A DNA stretch of 64,000 nucleotides from Pseudomaricurvus albidus (lineage in GTDB: Bacteria; Pseudomonadota; Gammaproteobacteria; Pseudomonadales; Cellvibrionaceae): positions 62,001 through 126,000 of the forward strand of contig NZ_JAHKRS010000001.1 in NCBI RefSeq assembly GCF_018863235.1, given 5' to 3'. Both the position numbers and the translations under genes were made by a program. This document shows positions 44,087-52,930 of this stretch, piece by piece. The number at the start of each line of letters is the position of its first letter. Position 1 is the stretch's first letter. The notes below the pieces were generated by a model that saw only the letters and a program-made list of their open reading frames with translations, did not search any database and was not told the DNA's origin.

Positions 44087-44092
44087 TATAAT
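44087..44092 (+). promoter_or_regulatory. -10 promoter element before the three-gene SLATT operon
   Basis: A perfect TATAAT lies 60 bases before the first small gene. No clear -35 element is found at the usual distance. The interval 43887-44152 otherwise contains only a short frame starting MAHVDLTQLQTLISGGES at 43958, like the start of an AlbA_2-type protein, which I do not call as a gene. Confidence 0.4.
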
Positions 44093-44152
44093 GCTCATTT
44101 TGTATCGTGTTTTGTAAGCAACAGACCTCAGGTATAAGGATAGGAGCCAAAA

Positions 44153-44359
44153 ATGTCTGATAAAAAGAAAAATGGGGAGTCTACCGAGGCTTTAACCCGC
44201 AAGGATCTTGGGGTTGAAAATTTCAAGGAGCGTACTTCCAATAATCATGAAAAAATGATTATTCAGGAAAGTCATGACCGTATTCTCGACCCTATCCGGG
44301 ACACACATGCGCCACCACCTTCATTAAGTAAGGGCAGTAAGGGCACTAAAGAGAAGTAA
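44153..44359 (+). CDS. 68-aa protein with RDTHAPPP tail motif
   Basis: AGGAG lies 7 bases before the ATG. The product is small, very polar and probably disordered. After a charged start (MSDKKKNGESTEALTRKDLG) it ends with PIRDTHAPPPSLSKGSKG, a motif repeated in the next gene. It is the first gene of a tight three-gene operon (gaps of 28 and 36 bases) ending with a SLATT-like membrane protein. The shared motif suggests both peptides dock to one partner. No known family is recognised. Confidence 0.6.
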   Translation: MSDKKKNGESTEALTRKDLGVENFKERTSNNHEKMIIQESHDRILDPIRDTHAPPPSLSKGSKGTKEK

Positions 44360-44387
44360 AGTCAGCTATCAGCTAAAGGATTCAGCA

Positions 44388-44558
44388 ATGGCAGCCAGTA
44401 AGAAACCACATTCAGGCGGCAGCAATAAGTCAAATCCATTTATTGACAAATCACGCAACGGAATCGCGAAGGACTCCAGTATTAGGGGGCAAAGGTCTAA
44501 TCAACCCATTCGAGACACACATGCACCACCACCTCCCCGCAAAGGCAGGGGGAAGTAG
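44388..44558 (+). CDS. 56-aa protein with the same RDTHAPPP tail motif
   Basis: A 56-codon gene with AAAGGA before its ATG. The product is basic and low-complexity (MAASKKPHSGGSNKSNPF) and ends QPIRDTHAPPPPRKGRGK. The stretch PIRDTHAPPP is identical to that in the 68-residue protein just upstream, while the rest differs, so the motif is under selection. It lies between that gene and the SLATT-like gene. Function unknown. Confidence 0.6.
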   Translation: MAASKKPHSGGSNKSNPFIDKSRNGIAKDSSIRGQRSNQPIRDTHAPPPPRKGRGK

Positions 44559-44594
44559 GCTATAATCTGTACACCACTTGTGATGGAGTAACTC

Positions 44595-45152
44595 ATGTCT
44601 GATGTATCGGAAGATTTGCACGGCTTGCTTTTTGGCATCCAGAGATCTGTAAGGTACCACAGCCGCCGGGAGCAGTTTTTTGACCGTTTCAATACCTTTG
44701 TTACGGTCTTAAATCTAATTTTGGGCTCTGCGACAATCCTGACATTTGCTGCTGAATTTGCTAAGGATTGGGCACTTTGGGCCAAGCTGCTTCCTGCGGC
44801 TGCAGTAACCGTCCTATCCTCTATTGACTTGGTCATTGGTTCTGCGCGCATGGCTCGGACGCATAATGATTTAGCTCGTGAATTCATTGTACTGGAAAAG
44901 GAAGTTCGCACGAGCAAGGTTAGTGAACTGACTGAAGAGGATATAGCTAACTTTACTGGGCGACGCCTGGATATTGAAATGAAAGAACCACCGGTGAAGC
45001 TTGTCTTAGACTCTATTTGTCACAATGAACTGCTTAAGGCATCAGGGTATGATGCTGCTGAATATCTGAAGATAGGCAGACTGCAAGCATTCTTTGCGCA
45101 GCTCATTGACATCACCCCGTCTTCCATAACAAAAGCGGTGTCCGCCACCTAA
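44595..45152 (+). CDS. SLATT-like two-helix membrane protein, putative defence effector
   Basis: GGAG precedes the ATG. The 185-residue protein has a soluble start (LHGLLFGIQRSVRYHSRREQ), two membrane helices (about 36-56, LNLILGSATILTFAAEF, and 63-83, LLPAAAVTVLSSIDLVIG), and a helical cytoplasmic tail (ARTHNDLAREFIVLEKEVR). This is the plan of SLATT proteins, which are predicted pore-forming effectors in nucleotide-sensing and other antiphage systems. Here no nucleotide cyclase or reverse transcriptase is linked; instead two RDTHAPPP micropeptides precede it. They could act as sensor or inhibitor, but that is inference. The operon lies between remnants of Mu-like head genes, a typical place for phage-borne defence genes. 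Confidence 0.7.
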   Translation: MSDVSEDLHGLLFGIQRSVRYHSRREQFFDRFNTFVTVLNLILGSATILTFAAEFAKDWALWAKLLPAAAVTVLSSIDLVIGSARMARTHNDLAREFIVLEKEVRTSKVSELTEEDIANFTGRRLDIEMKEPPVKLVLDSICHNELLKASGYDAAEYLKIGRLQAFFAQLIDITPSSITKAVSAT

Positions 45153-45404
45153 ATTCTAAAGACGAATTGTGCGCAGCTGTGTGGCCTCAGAAGGTCCTCA
45201 CAGCTTCATTGCCCCGCTATGGCACTCAACTTGCGATTTAAAAGCATTTTTACAGGGGTTAAGTGCCGTGATCTGGCCTCAGATTTCACGAATCTTTTCC
45301 CAACACCCTAAACTGGCTATTCTGTCGCCACATTTCGACACCCCCTCAACCTTCCCGACTTTCGATAAACCAACCTCCCAGATTGCGCCCCTACATTGGG
45401 TCGC

Positions 45405-45569
45405 ATGAAAACATTACACCCCCAAACCGCCCTAGCTAAGGCCCTTAACTTCCAGCTTGCCGAAGATGGTCAGCAGCCTGAATGGCTACTCCTGGTTCCG
45501 ACCAATACCTTCGGCCGGAATGGGTGGATCACCCCAACATACGCCAAGTGTTTTCTCATATATTTGTAA
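45405..45569 (+). pseudogene. Mu-like phage protease (I-like) N-terminal scrap
   Basis: The 54 codons begin MKTLHPQTALAKALNFQLAE, then PEWLLLVPTNTFGRNGW, which is the start of the Mu gpI-type protease/scaffold. The frame then leaves homology and stops. The 250 bases before it show no gene. Together with the F-like remnant it supports a decayed Mu-type head operon around the SLATT genes. Confidence 0.6.
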
Positions 45570-45690
45570 AATCAGTGGACTATGCCTATACGGTGGCCAG
45601 AAGTGGTCAAAAACAGACTGCAAAGAGCTGATTTTGGGAAGCTGGAAAGACGGGGTTCCAGCCCCCAGAGGGGGGGGGGGCCAGGAGGGG

Positions 45691-46137
45691 TCATTCTGAA
45701 TCTGAGTTAGCAATCAGATATGGGTGGGCCAATAACGATTGAAATAGCCTCAAGTTTAGTGCCCTAGAGAATGCTCTCGACTCTAGGTGCCCAGCAAAAT
45801 CCCTCGTTCGCTCTGGCTCCCATGTCACATAACCATCTGTATCAATATAAAAGGCTAAAACTTCGGGGTCATATTCGTCATTAATCGAATTAAAGTTAAT
45901 TGAAACTCGATTATAAAAGTACTGCGAGGCATTATTGAACACAATCCGCTGGTGGGCGGATAAGTCATAACCTAGCGCTTCTATTTCGCAAGAAGTTCCA
46001 TTGTCTGCCAAAACGGTCAGTATGTTGTCGGGGTTTGAACCTTTAAAGTGAGTATTCAAATATTGTACAAGGTTTGCTTTTTGCCGAGTTAATGCGTCTG
46101 CATTTTCTTTGGCGAAAGATATTGGATACTGATGCAT
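45691..46137 (-). CDS. Protein of unknown function (148 aa)
   Basis: The ATG at 46137 follows AGGGAAG at a proper distance and is preferred over the GTG at 46152. The product is soluble, with HQYPISFAKENADALTRQKA, then GYDLSAHQRIVFNNASQYFY near its centre and a helical C-terminus (RALNLRLFQSLLAHPYL). I recognise no domain. It stands alone between the prophage remnant and tRNA-Leu, followed by a run of 11 G (45670-45680). Confidence 0.5.
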   Translation of the reverse strand: MHQYPISFAKENADALTRQKANLVQYLNTHFKGSNPDNILTVLADNGTSCEIEALGYDLSAHQRIVFNNASQYFYNRVSINFNSINDEYDPEVLAFYIDTDGYVTWEPERTRDFAGHLESRAFSRALNLRLFQSLLAHPYLIANSDSE

Positions 46138-46298
46138 GAGCTTCCCTATCACACGATTTGTTAATAGTGCCCATTGAGATAAGGCCGTAGTAGCTCAAGT
46201 TCAAGGGTATTTGGCGTGTAAAATTATGAGGTTTAACGTGTAAGGTTCGGCTCATCAGCGCGCTACACTAACAGACAATCAAAAAGGAAGGACTGATC

Positions 46299-46373
46299 GT
46301 GACAAATAGAACAGAGTATGAAAAGCGCACAAAAACCGAATCAAAAATTCGGCCCAAAGGTACGTACAAGTAG
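46299..46373 (+). CDS. Possible 24-aa peptide
   Basis: A GTG start preceded by AAGGAAGGA opens a 24-codon frame (MTNRTEYEKRTKTESKIR, ending GTYK). The good ribosome site and a following terminator hairpin at 46424 make a small basic peptide possible. No family is known and chance is a fair alternative. Confidence 0.25.
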   Translation: MTNRTEYEKRTKTESKIRPKGTYK

Positions 46374-46423
46374 AGGCCAGAAGATTATAAACAACAAGAA
46401 AGCTTTCTAACTCAATAAGATAA

Positions 46424-46464
46424 AGCTGCCAGCCACTATTTGAAGCATAAACTGGCAGCTTTTT
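46424..46464. terminator. Rho-independent terminator hairpin
   Basis: Arms AAAGCTGCCAG and CTGGCAGCTTT are perfectly complementary around a 19-base loop and are followed by a T-rich run on the plus strand. It may serve the small frame before it and also shield the tRNA side. Confidence 0.6.
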
Positions 46465-46537
46465 ATTTAAAGCATAAAATGGCAAATTGAGACATTTTAT
46501 GAGTCAACCGACACTTTCGAATCGGCCTTTTTGAAAT

Positions 46538-46624
46538 TGGTGCCCAGGAGAGGACTTGAACCTCCACGCCCGTAAGAGCACTAGCACCTGAAGCTAGCGT
46601 GTCTACCAATTTCACCACCTGGGC
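46538..46624 (-). tRNA. tRNA-Leu (anticodon CAG)
   Basis: On the minus strand the gene begins GCCCAGGTGGTGAAATTGG and ends CTCTCCTGGGCACCA, so the CCA end is encoded. The anticodon arm is CTAGC-TTCAGGT-GCTAG, giving anticodon CAG, which reads CUG. A variable arm typical of tRNA-Leu lies between the anticodon and T arms, and the T arm contains GGTTCAAGTCC. The gene marks the border between accessory DNA (left) and core genes (right). No duplicated 3' end of it was seen elsewhere in the window. Confidence 0.95.
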
Positions 46625-46850
46625 TTAACAGGCTGTGCCTGTTGAGGAGGCGCATATTAGTGACCTCTCACTGGCTTGTCAATCATCAGATTGAACTTTT
46701 TTCAGAATTTTAGGGTTCACCGGTAAATATCTCCATGGGTAGCCATGCCCGCTTTCTGTCTATGCCACCGGCAGGCATGGACTTCAGCGATTCCCACCGA
46801 TAGAATACCGAACTATCATTCAACTTTAATCATTGATCATTGGGTGCCCT

Positions 46851-48140
46851 ATGACATCACAGCGCTGCAATTCCTATTACACCGCCAGCATCAATCAGGA
46901 AACAGATTATCCGCAATTGGATGGGGAGGTGCGCGTTGATGTCGCGATTATTGGTGGTGGCTTCACCGGAGTCGCCACCGCCGTCGAACTGTGCGAAAAG
47001 GGACTCAAGGTCGCCATTATTGAAGCCAACAAGATTGGCTGGGGCGCCACCGGACGCAACGGTGGCCAGGTCACGGGCAGCCTGTCTGGCGATCAGGCCA
47101 TGACCAAGCAGCTTCGCAAAACCTGGGATGGGGATGCGGAAGAGTTTGTCTGGAACATGCGCTGGCGCGGTCACGACATCATCAAGAAGCGTGTCGAAAA
47201 ATACGGCATCCAGTGCGACCTTAAGCACGGCCACTTGCAGGCAGCCTACAAACCTTCTCACATGGCGGAGCTGGAAGCCATGCATGAGGAAGCACACCGC
47301 CGCGGTATGGGCGATGATGTGAAACTGCTGTCAAAGGCGGATATGCCCGACTATCTGGAAAGCCCCATTTATCACGGCGGCCTGCTGAATACCCGCAATA
47401 TGCATCTGCACTCCCTCAATCTGTGTATCGGCGAGGCCAGAGCGGCAGAATCCATGGGCGCCTTGATTTTCGAGAACTCGCCTGTCGAAGACATTATCCA
47501 CGGTGATACCCCTGCGGTAGTGACTGCCAAGGGTCGGGTAACGGCCAATTCCGTGCTGCTGGCCGGCAATGCCTACCACAAGCTGGCGCGTAAAAAGCTC
47601 ATGGGTACCATCTTTCCGGCCTCACTGGGTAACCTGGTGACCAAGCCTCTGGGCGACGAAGTGGCCAATGCCATCAACCCGAAAGACCTGGCCGTATACG
47701 ACTGCCGGTTCGTACTGGACTACTACCGGTTGACTGCCGACAAGCGACTGATGTTCGGTGGCGGAACCAACTACTCTGGCCGCGATTCCAAAAGCGTAGC
47801 CAACGAATTGCGTCCGGCCATTGAAAAGACCTTTCCGCGCCTTAAGGGAGTGGAAATCGAATACGAGTGGACCGGCATGGCAGGCATTGTCATCAACCGC
47901 ATCCCGCAATTGGGCAAACTCTCCGATCACGTATTTTACTGCCAGGGTTATTCCGGCCACGGGGTCGCCACCACCCACATCATGGGTGAGATCATGGCCA
48001 ATGCCATCACCGGCTCACTGACGGAATTTGATGCTTTCGCCAAAATGAAGCACATCCGCATCCCACTGAATGAGTGGTTTGGCAATCAGGCTCTGGCGGC
48101 AGGCATGTGGTATTACAAGATGCTGGAGAAGCTGCGCTGA
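46851..48140 (+). CDS. puuB: FAD-dependent amine oxidase, gamma-glutamylputrescine oxidase-like
   Basis: A DAO-family flavoprotein of 429 residues from the ATG at 46851; an upstream ATG at 46833 adds only six residues. The FAD-binding GGGFTG motif is in VDVAIIGGGFTGVATAVE, and a second signature GWGATGRNGGQVTGS follows. The C-terminus has GVATTHIMGEIMA, which closes the flavin site in this family. Its N-terminus (SYYTASIN) resembles PuuB, which oxidises gamma-glutamylputrescine in putrescine breakdown. No other puu gene is nearby, so the exact substrate is uncertain (a related glycine/sarcosine-type oxidase is possible). Confidence 0.8.
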   Translation: MTSQRCNSYYTASINQETDYPQLDGEVRVDVAIIGGGFTGVATAVELCEKGLKVAIIEANKIGWGATGRNGGQVTGSLSGDQAMTKQLRKTWDGDAEEFVWNMRWRGHDIIKKRVEKYGIQCDLKHGHLQAAYKPSHMAELEAMHEEAHRRGMGDDVKLLSKADMPDYLESPIYHGGLLNTRNMHLHSLNLCIGEARAAESMGALIFENSPVEDIIHGDTPAVVTAKGRVTANSVLLAGNAYHKLARKKLMGTIFPASLGNLVTKPLGDEVANAINPKDLAVYDCRFVLDYYRLTADKRLMFGGGTNYSGRDSKSVANELRPAIEKTFPRLKGVEIEYEWTGMAGIVINRIPQLGKLSDHVFYCQGYSGHGVATTHIMGEIMANAITGSLTEFDAFAKMKHIRIPLNEWFGNQALAAGMWYYKMLEKLR

Positions 48141-48167
48141 TCCGCGCCCCCAAAGATACTCGCCCAC

Positions 48168-48199
48168 AAAAAAGCCAGCGGTTTCCTGCTGGCTTTTTT
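48168..48199. terminator. Bidirectional terminator
   Basis: AAAAAAGCCAGC and GCTGGCTTTTTT pair around an 8-base loop, between the convergent puuB-like gene and manB. A/T runs on both sides make it work in both directions. Confidence 0.85.
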
Positions 48200-48223
48200 G
48201 TTTCGATGTTTGAGTAGAGTGGA

Positions 48224-49573
48224 TTAAACCCCCATCACACCCAACAACTCATCGCGCTTTTCTTCCATCAAGCCATAGTTTCCGCGCGTTTCAACATTCA
48301 GTCGCACCACCGGCTCGGTGTTGGACATACGCAGATTAAAACGCCAGTCGCCGAAGCTCATGCTCAGGCCATCGGTGTAATCCACGGCGGTTGCACTGTC
48401 CTTGTAATGGGACTCCACCGCAGCCAGTGCGGCTTTCGGATCTTCGATTTTGTTGTTGATCTCACCGCTGCAGGGGAAGAGCTCAATACACTCGTCCACC
48501 AGTTCTGCCAGACTTTTGCCGGTGCGGCTCATTAATTCCGTGACCAGCAGCCAGGGAATCATGCCGCTGTCGCAGTAGGCAAAATCGCGGAAATAATGGT
48601 GCGCACTCATCTCGCCACCGTAGACCGCATCCTCCGAGCGCATACGCTCCTTGATGAAGGCATGGCCGGTTTTGCTCTGGATGGCCTTGCCGCCCATTTT
48701 TTCGCAAATGGCTTCCGTGTTCCAGGTCAGGCGTGGGTCATGAACGATCTTGGAACCGGGGTTTTTCAACAGGAAGGTTTCGGCCAGCAACCCCACCAGA
48801 TAGTAGCCCTCGATAAAGCGGCCGGTGGAATCAAAGAAGAAACAGCGGTCGAAATCACCGTCCCAGGCGATGCCCAAATCGGCACCGTGCTCCTTGATGG
48901 CAGCTTCTGTCGGCGGACGGTTTTCTTCCAGCAGTGGATTGGGCACACCGTGAGGGAAATTGCCGTCCGGCTCGTGATGGACTTTGATAAACTCAAACGG
49001 CAGGAAGGACTCAATGGCATCGATCACCATACCCGCACCGCCGTTGCCGGCATTGACCACAACTTTTAACGGCTTGAGCTTGTCCTTTTCGACATAGCCC
49101 AGCAGGTGCTCGATGTAAGGCGCGCGGTTGTCCAGGTGCTCAAGCGTACCGCGCTTGCCCACCGGTGCAAAGTCATTGGCCTCCGCCATCGCTTTGATGT
49201 CATTGAGGCCGGTATCACCACTGATTGGACGGGAGCCCTTCTTCACCAGCTTCATCCCGTTGTAATCTTTCGGGTTGTGACTGGCCGTAACACAAATGCC
49301 CCCATCCACACCCAGATGAAAGGTGGCGAAGTAAATTTCTTCGGTGCCACACTGGCCGATGTGAATGACATCCACCCCGGCATCCATTAACCCGTTCGCC
49401 AACGCATCGGTCAACTCGGCGCTGGTCAGACGAATGTCGTGTCCCACCACCACTTTCTGGGGCTTCAAAAATTCGGCATAAGCGCGACCCACTCGATAGG
49501 CCACGTCATCGTTCAGCTCATCCGGCAAACGACCGCGAATGTCGTAAGCTTTAAAGCAGGTTAGTTCCGTCAT
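48224..49573 (-). CDS. manB: Phosphomannomutase/phosphoglucomutase
   Basis: A 449-residue alpha-D-phosphohexomutase that interconverts hexose 6- and 1-phosphates for GDP-mannose and related sugars. All four functional loops are present: phosphoserine loop CVTASHNP (Ser98), metal loop DGDFDRC near 240, sugar loop [10 protein letters not shown] and phosphate loop [11 protein letters not shown] near the end. The start ([10 protein letters not shown]) is typical of the CpsG/ManB branch. AAGGA precedes the ATG. It lies 110 bases after galU on the same strand, so the pair supplies sugar nucleotides for surface polysaccharides. Confidence 0.92.
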   Translation of the reverse strand: MTELTCFKAYDIRGRLPDELNDDVAYRVGRAYAEFLKPQKVVVGHDIRLTSAELTDALANGLMDAGVDVIHIGQCGTEEIYFATFHLGVDGGICVTASHNPKDYNGMKLVKKGSRPISGDTGLNDIKAMAEANDFAPVGKRGTLEHLDNRAPYIEHLLGYVEKDKLKPLKVVVNAGNGGAGMVIDAIESFLPFEFIKVHHEPDGNFPHGVPNPLLEENRPPTEAAIKEHGADLGIAWDGDFDRCFFFDSTGRFIEGYYLVGLLAETFLLKNPGSKIVHDPRLTWNTEAICEKMGGKAIQSKTGHAFIKERMRSEDAVYGGEMSAHHYFRDFAYCDSGMIPWLLVTELMSRTGKSLAELVDECIELFPCSGEINNKIEDPKAALAAVESHYKDSATAVDYTDGLSMSFGDWRFNLRMSNTEPVVRLNVETRGNYGLMEEKRDELLGVMGV

Positions 49574-49683
49574 ATTCGATCCTTAAACGTCTTGATCTTA
49601 ATTGACTGTGCATAAATCTGTGGCGCTCTTGAAAGGCTCCCTGCAGCCGTTTTCCAGCCTCACAGGTAGCCCCAACGCGTCAT

Positions 49684-50517
49684 TTATTTGGATTTGTAAA
49701 TGTTTTCGTACACGTGGTTGGTGGCTTCGACAAAGCCTTCCACGCTACCGCAGTCAAAACGGCGGCCTTTAAATTTGTAGGCCAGTACACAGCCGTTTTT
49801 CGCCTGGGTCAGCAGGGCATCGGTGATTTGCACCTCTCCATTTTTACCGGGAGGAGTATCCTCGATAATGTCAAAAATATCCGGCGTTAAAATATAACGG
49901 CCAATAATCGCCAGATTACTGGGGGCTTCTTCCCTGGCAGGTTTTTCCACCATGCCGGTCACCTGAAACAAACCGTCTTTGATTTGCTCGCCCTCGATGA
50001 CACCAAACTTGTGAATCAGATCATCGGGCACTTCCTGAATGGCCACAATGCTGCAACGAAACTGCTTGAACAACTTCACCATTTGCGCCATCACCCCTTC
50101 ACCATCTTCGGCGGGCAGGCACAGGTCATCCGACAACACGACACCAAAGGGCTCATCGCCAATCAGTCGCTTGCCATTGAGGATCGCATCCCCCAAACCA
50201 CGCATCTCTACCTGACGGGTAAAAGAGAACGCGGCTTTATCCATTACTTCACGAATACTGGTCAGGTATTCTTCTTTGTCACTACCGGAAATCTGATGCT
50301 CCAGCTCATAATTGACGTCAAAATGATCTTCGATAGAGCGTTTCCCACGACCAGTCACCATACCGATATCCACCAGACCAGCCTGAATAGCTTCTTCAAC
50401 ACCGTATTGGACGAGAGGCTTATTAACGATTGGGAGAATTTCTTTGGGCATGGATTTGGTGGCGGGCAGGAAGCGGGTGCCGTAACCGGCGACCGGGAAA
50501 AGGCATTTCTGAATCAT
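49684..50517 (-). CDS. galU: UTP-glucose-1-phosphate uridylyltransferase
   Basis: The open frame reaches 50724, but the ATG at 50517 (MIQKCLFPVAGYGTRFLPAT) is the family start and has AAGGA 10 bases upstream, giving 277 residues. The nucleotide-binding loop GYGTRFLPATKSMPKEILPI and the later VLSDDLCLP and GEVQITDAL motifs identify GalU, which makes UDP-glucose from UTP and glucose-1-phosphate. It is transcribed toward manB. UDP-glucose could also be the donor for the GT-B enzyme of the type I secretion locus, though that is speculative. Confidence 0.93.
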   Translation of the reverse strand: MIQKCLFPVAGYGTRFLPATKSMPKEILPIVNKPLVQYGVEEAIQAGLVDIGMVTGRGKRSIEDHFDVNYELEHQISGSDKEEYLTSIREVMDKAAFSFTRQVEMRGLGDAILNGKRLIGDEPFGVVLSDDLCLPAEDGEGVMAQMVKLFKQFRCSIVAIQEVPDDLIHKFGVIEGEQIKDGLFQVTGMVEKPAREEAPSNLAIIGRYILTPDIFDIIEDTPPGKNGEVQITDALLTQAKNGCVLAYKFKGRRFDCGSVEGFVEATNHVYENIYKSK

Positions 50518-50808
50518 AAAGTCATATCCTTGCATTAAAATAGCGCATTCTTGCTTCATTGAAGAATCAACCAAGAATACTACACTTAGGTTGCAAATTG
50601 CTGGCCAAGGCCGATTCATTTCACAGGAAGAGAAAAATTTGGCGCCCCCTTGAGGCTCTTGGCGATTTTCAGGAAGCGTCATGGCCAAAATACCCATCCA
50701 CAGATGACCAATCAGTCTAGACATGCCACCAGCAACCGGTAGAATGGGCTCCCTTTGTGGTTATGATTCACCAAGCCACCCGATTTTTGAACGTAGAGCC
50801 AAAACCCT

Positions 50809-51336
50809 ATGATGGATGTATCCAACAGAAAGAACGCCTATAACCGTGATGAGCTGCTGGAATGTGGCCAGGGCCGCATGTTTGGACCTGGAAACGCGCA
50901 GCTACCCATCCCCAATATGTTGATGCTTGATCGCATCACCAGCATCACTGTAGACGGTGGCGAGCACGGCAAAGGCGAGATCGTCGCCGAGCTGGACATC
51001 AACCCAGACCTTTGGTTCTTCGAATGCCACTTCCCCGGCGACCCGGTGATGCCTGGCTGCCTCGGACTGGATGCCATGTGGCAACTGGTTGGCTTCTTTC
51101 TCGCATGGAAAGGCAACGAAGGCAAAGGCCGTGCCCTGGGTTCTGGTGAAGTGAAATTTACTGGTCAAGTTCTGCCTACCGCCAAGAAAGTAACTTACCG
51201 CATTACCCTGAAGCGCGTTATTGAACGCAAGCTGATCATGGGTATTGCTGACGGCAGCGTGAGCGTCGATGGTCGGGAGATTTACACCGCCAAGGACCTG
51301 CGTGTCGGTTTATTTCAGGATACGGATAGCTTTTAA
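50809..51336 (+). CDS. fabA: 3-hydroxydecanoyl-ACP dehydratase/isomerase
   Basis: A 175-residue FabA. It dehydrates 3-hydroxydecanoyl-ACP and isomerises the double bond, the branch point for unsaturated fatty acids. The active-site His74 is in [15 protein letters not shown], and Asp88 in LGLDAMW (His70 and Asp84 in the E. coli numbering). Length matches the family. Two ATGs are adjacent; either may be used. It is followed by fabB 93 bases downstream, the usual Pseudomonas-type pair. I see no clear FadR or FabR site before it. Confidence 0.97.
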   Translation: MMDVSNRKNAYNRDELLECGQGRMFGPGNAQLPIPNMLMLDRITSITVDGGEHGKGEIVAELDINPDLWFFECHFPGDPVMPGCLGLDAMWQLVGFFLAWKGNEGKGRALGSGEVKFTGQVLPTAKKVTYRITLKRVIERKLIMGIADGSVSVDGREIYTAKDLRVGLFQDTDSF

Positions 51337-51367
51337 GATTCTCTGGTCTTAAATATATTCATTGCCC

Positions 51368-51396
51368 TTTAACGATGGTCGGTTACCATCGTTAAA
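51368..51396 (+). other. Perfect hairpin between fabA and fabB
   Basis: Arms TTTAACGATGG and CCATCGTTAAA pair fully around a 7-base loop, 32 bases after the fabA stop. There is no T run after it on the plus strand, so it is probably an mRNA processing or stability element, or a partial attenuator setting the fabA:fabB ratio. Confidence 0.6.
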
Positions 51397-51429
51397 AGAG
51401 GCAGTGACACAGCATTTTAGAGGAAGCTT

Positions 51430-52647
51430 ATGAAACGCGTTGTGGTTACTGGTATGGGCATCGTGTCCTGCCTGGGTAACGATAAAGAGACAGTTCTGGA
51501 CGCCCTGAAAGAGGGCCGTTCCGGCATTAAATTCCAGCCTGAATACGAGGAAATGGGGTTTCGCAGCCACGTGGCTGGCAGCATCGATATCGACCTGAAA
51601 GAAAAGATCGACCGCAAGACCCTGCGCTTTATGGGTGAGGCGGCGGCTTACGCCTACATCTCCATGGAGCAGGCCATTGCTGACGCCGGCCTGACCGAAG
51701 AACAGGTCTCCAATGAGCGTGCCGGCATCATTATGGGTTCCGGTGGGGCATCCTCCAAGAACCTGGTGGAAGCTGCCGACATCCTGCGGGAGAAAGGTCT
51801 GAAACGTGTGGGCCCTTACCGCGTTACCCAGACCATGAGCAGCACCACCTCTGCCTGCCTGGCAACCCCGTTCAAGATCAAGGGCGTGAACTACACCATC
51901 TCCTCCGCCTGTGCCACCAGTGCCCACTGTATTGGCAACGCGATGGAGCTGATTCAACTGGGCAAACAGGATGTGGTATTCGCCGGTGGCGGCGAGGAAG
52001 AACACTGGACACTGACCGCACTGTTTGATGCCATGGGTGCCCTGTCCACAAAATACAATGACACCCCTGACAAGGCTTCTCGCGCCTATGACGCAAACCG
52101 TGACGGCTTCGTCATTGCTGGCGGCGGTGGCTGCCTGGTGATTGAAGAGCTGGAACACGCCAAGGCGCGTGGCGCGAAGATCTACGCCGAGCTGGTAGGC
52201 TACGGTGCCACTTCCGACGGCTACGACATGGTTGCCCCTTCCGGTGAAGGCGCGGCTCGCTGCATGCGTCAGGCCATGCAAGGCCTCGAGGGCGATCTGG
52301 ACTACATCAACTCCCACGGCACCAGCACCCCGGTTGGCGATCTGGCCGAACTGAATGCCATTGCCGAGGTCTTCCCTGAAGCAACTCCGGCCATCAGCTC
52401 CACCAAGTCCCTCACTGGCCACTCACTGGGAGCTACCGGCGTTCAGGAAGCCATCTACAGCCTGCTGATGATGGAAAACAACTTCATCTGCGCTTCCGCC
52501 AATGTGGAAACCCTGGACGAGAAAGCCCAGGACATGAACATTGTGACTGAGCGTCAGGACAACGCGACACTCAATCGCATCATGTCCAACAGCTTTGGCT
52601 TTGGCGGCACCAACGCCAGCCTGGTGTTTCAGCGTTACGAGGACTGA
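51430..52647 (+). CDS. fabB: Beta-ketoacyl-ACP synthase I
   Basis: A 405-residue condensing enzyme that elongates the unsaturated acyl chain made by FabA. The catalytic Cys161 is in [11 protein letters not shown], and the two histidines are in [12 protein letters not shown] and [13 protein letters not shown] glycine-rich end ([14 protein letters not shown]) is typical. GAGGAAG lies just before the ATG. It is co-transcribed with fabA, with a hairpin between them, and followed by a strong terminator. Confidence 0.97.
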   Translation: MKRVVVTGMGIVSCLGNDKETVLDALKEGRSGIKFQPEYEEMGFRSHVAGSIDIDLKEKIDRKTLRFMGEAAAYAYISMEQAIADAGLTEEQVSNERAGIIMGSGGASSKNLVEAADILREKGLKRVGPYRVTQTMSSTTSACLATPFKIKGVNYTISSACATSAHCIGNAMELIQLGKQDVVFAGGGEEEHWTLTALFDAMGALSTKYNDTPDKASRAYDANRDGFVIAGGGGCLVIEELEHAKARGAKIYAELVGYGATSDGYDMVAPSGEGAARCMRQAMQGLEGDLDYINSHGTSTPVGDLAELNAIAEVFPEATPAISSTKSLTGHSLGATGVQEAIYSLLMMENNFICASANVETLDEKAQDMNIVTERQDNATLNRIMSNSFGFGGTNASLVFQRYED

Positions 52648-52668
52648 TTTCCTACAACGCTACAGCAC

Positions 52669-52700
52669 AAAAAAAGCCCGGTCCTTACCGGGCTTTTTTT
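52669..52700 (+). terminator. Rho-independent terminator after fabB
   Basis: AAAAAAAGCCCGG and CCGGGCTTTTTTT pair around a 6-base loop, 21 bases after the fabB stop, with a long T run. Confidence 0.9.
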
Positions 52701-52930
52701 GTGTCTGGAATCCTGTATCCGTAACTTCCCCACTCCTTTTACTTCATTAGAAAGCATGAATTGTGTCGGCTTCTTCTTCGATAACACGTCAAATTGACGA
52801 CCAGATCGCATAATCATCATTGCTTTCTGCCAAGCATCTCACCTAATCTTGGTCAGCCCGGCATGGATGCCCGGACACCATTCAGCAACTGACACCGCTG
52901 CCTTACATCAACAGGTATGGAGACCTATCG

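Noticed and set aside
45670-45680. Run of 11 G as a phase-variation switch
   Set aside because: It lies outside any supported gene, 10 bases past the end of the 148-aa gene, so slippage would not alter a reading frame; it could also be a sequencing artefact.
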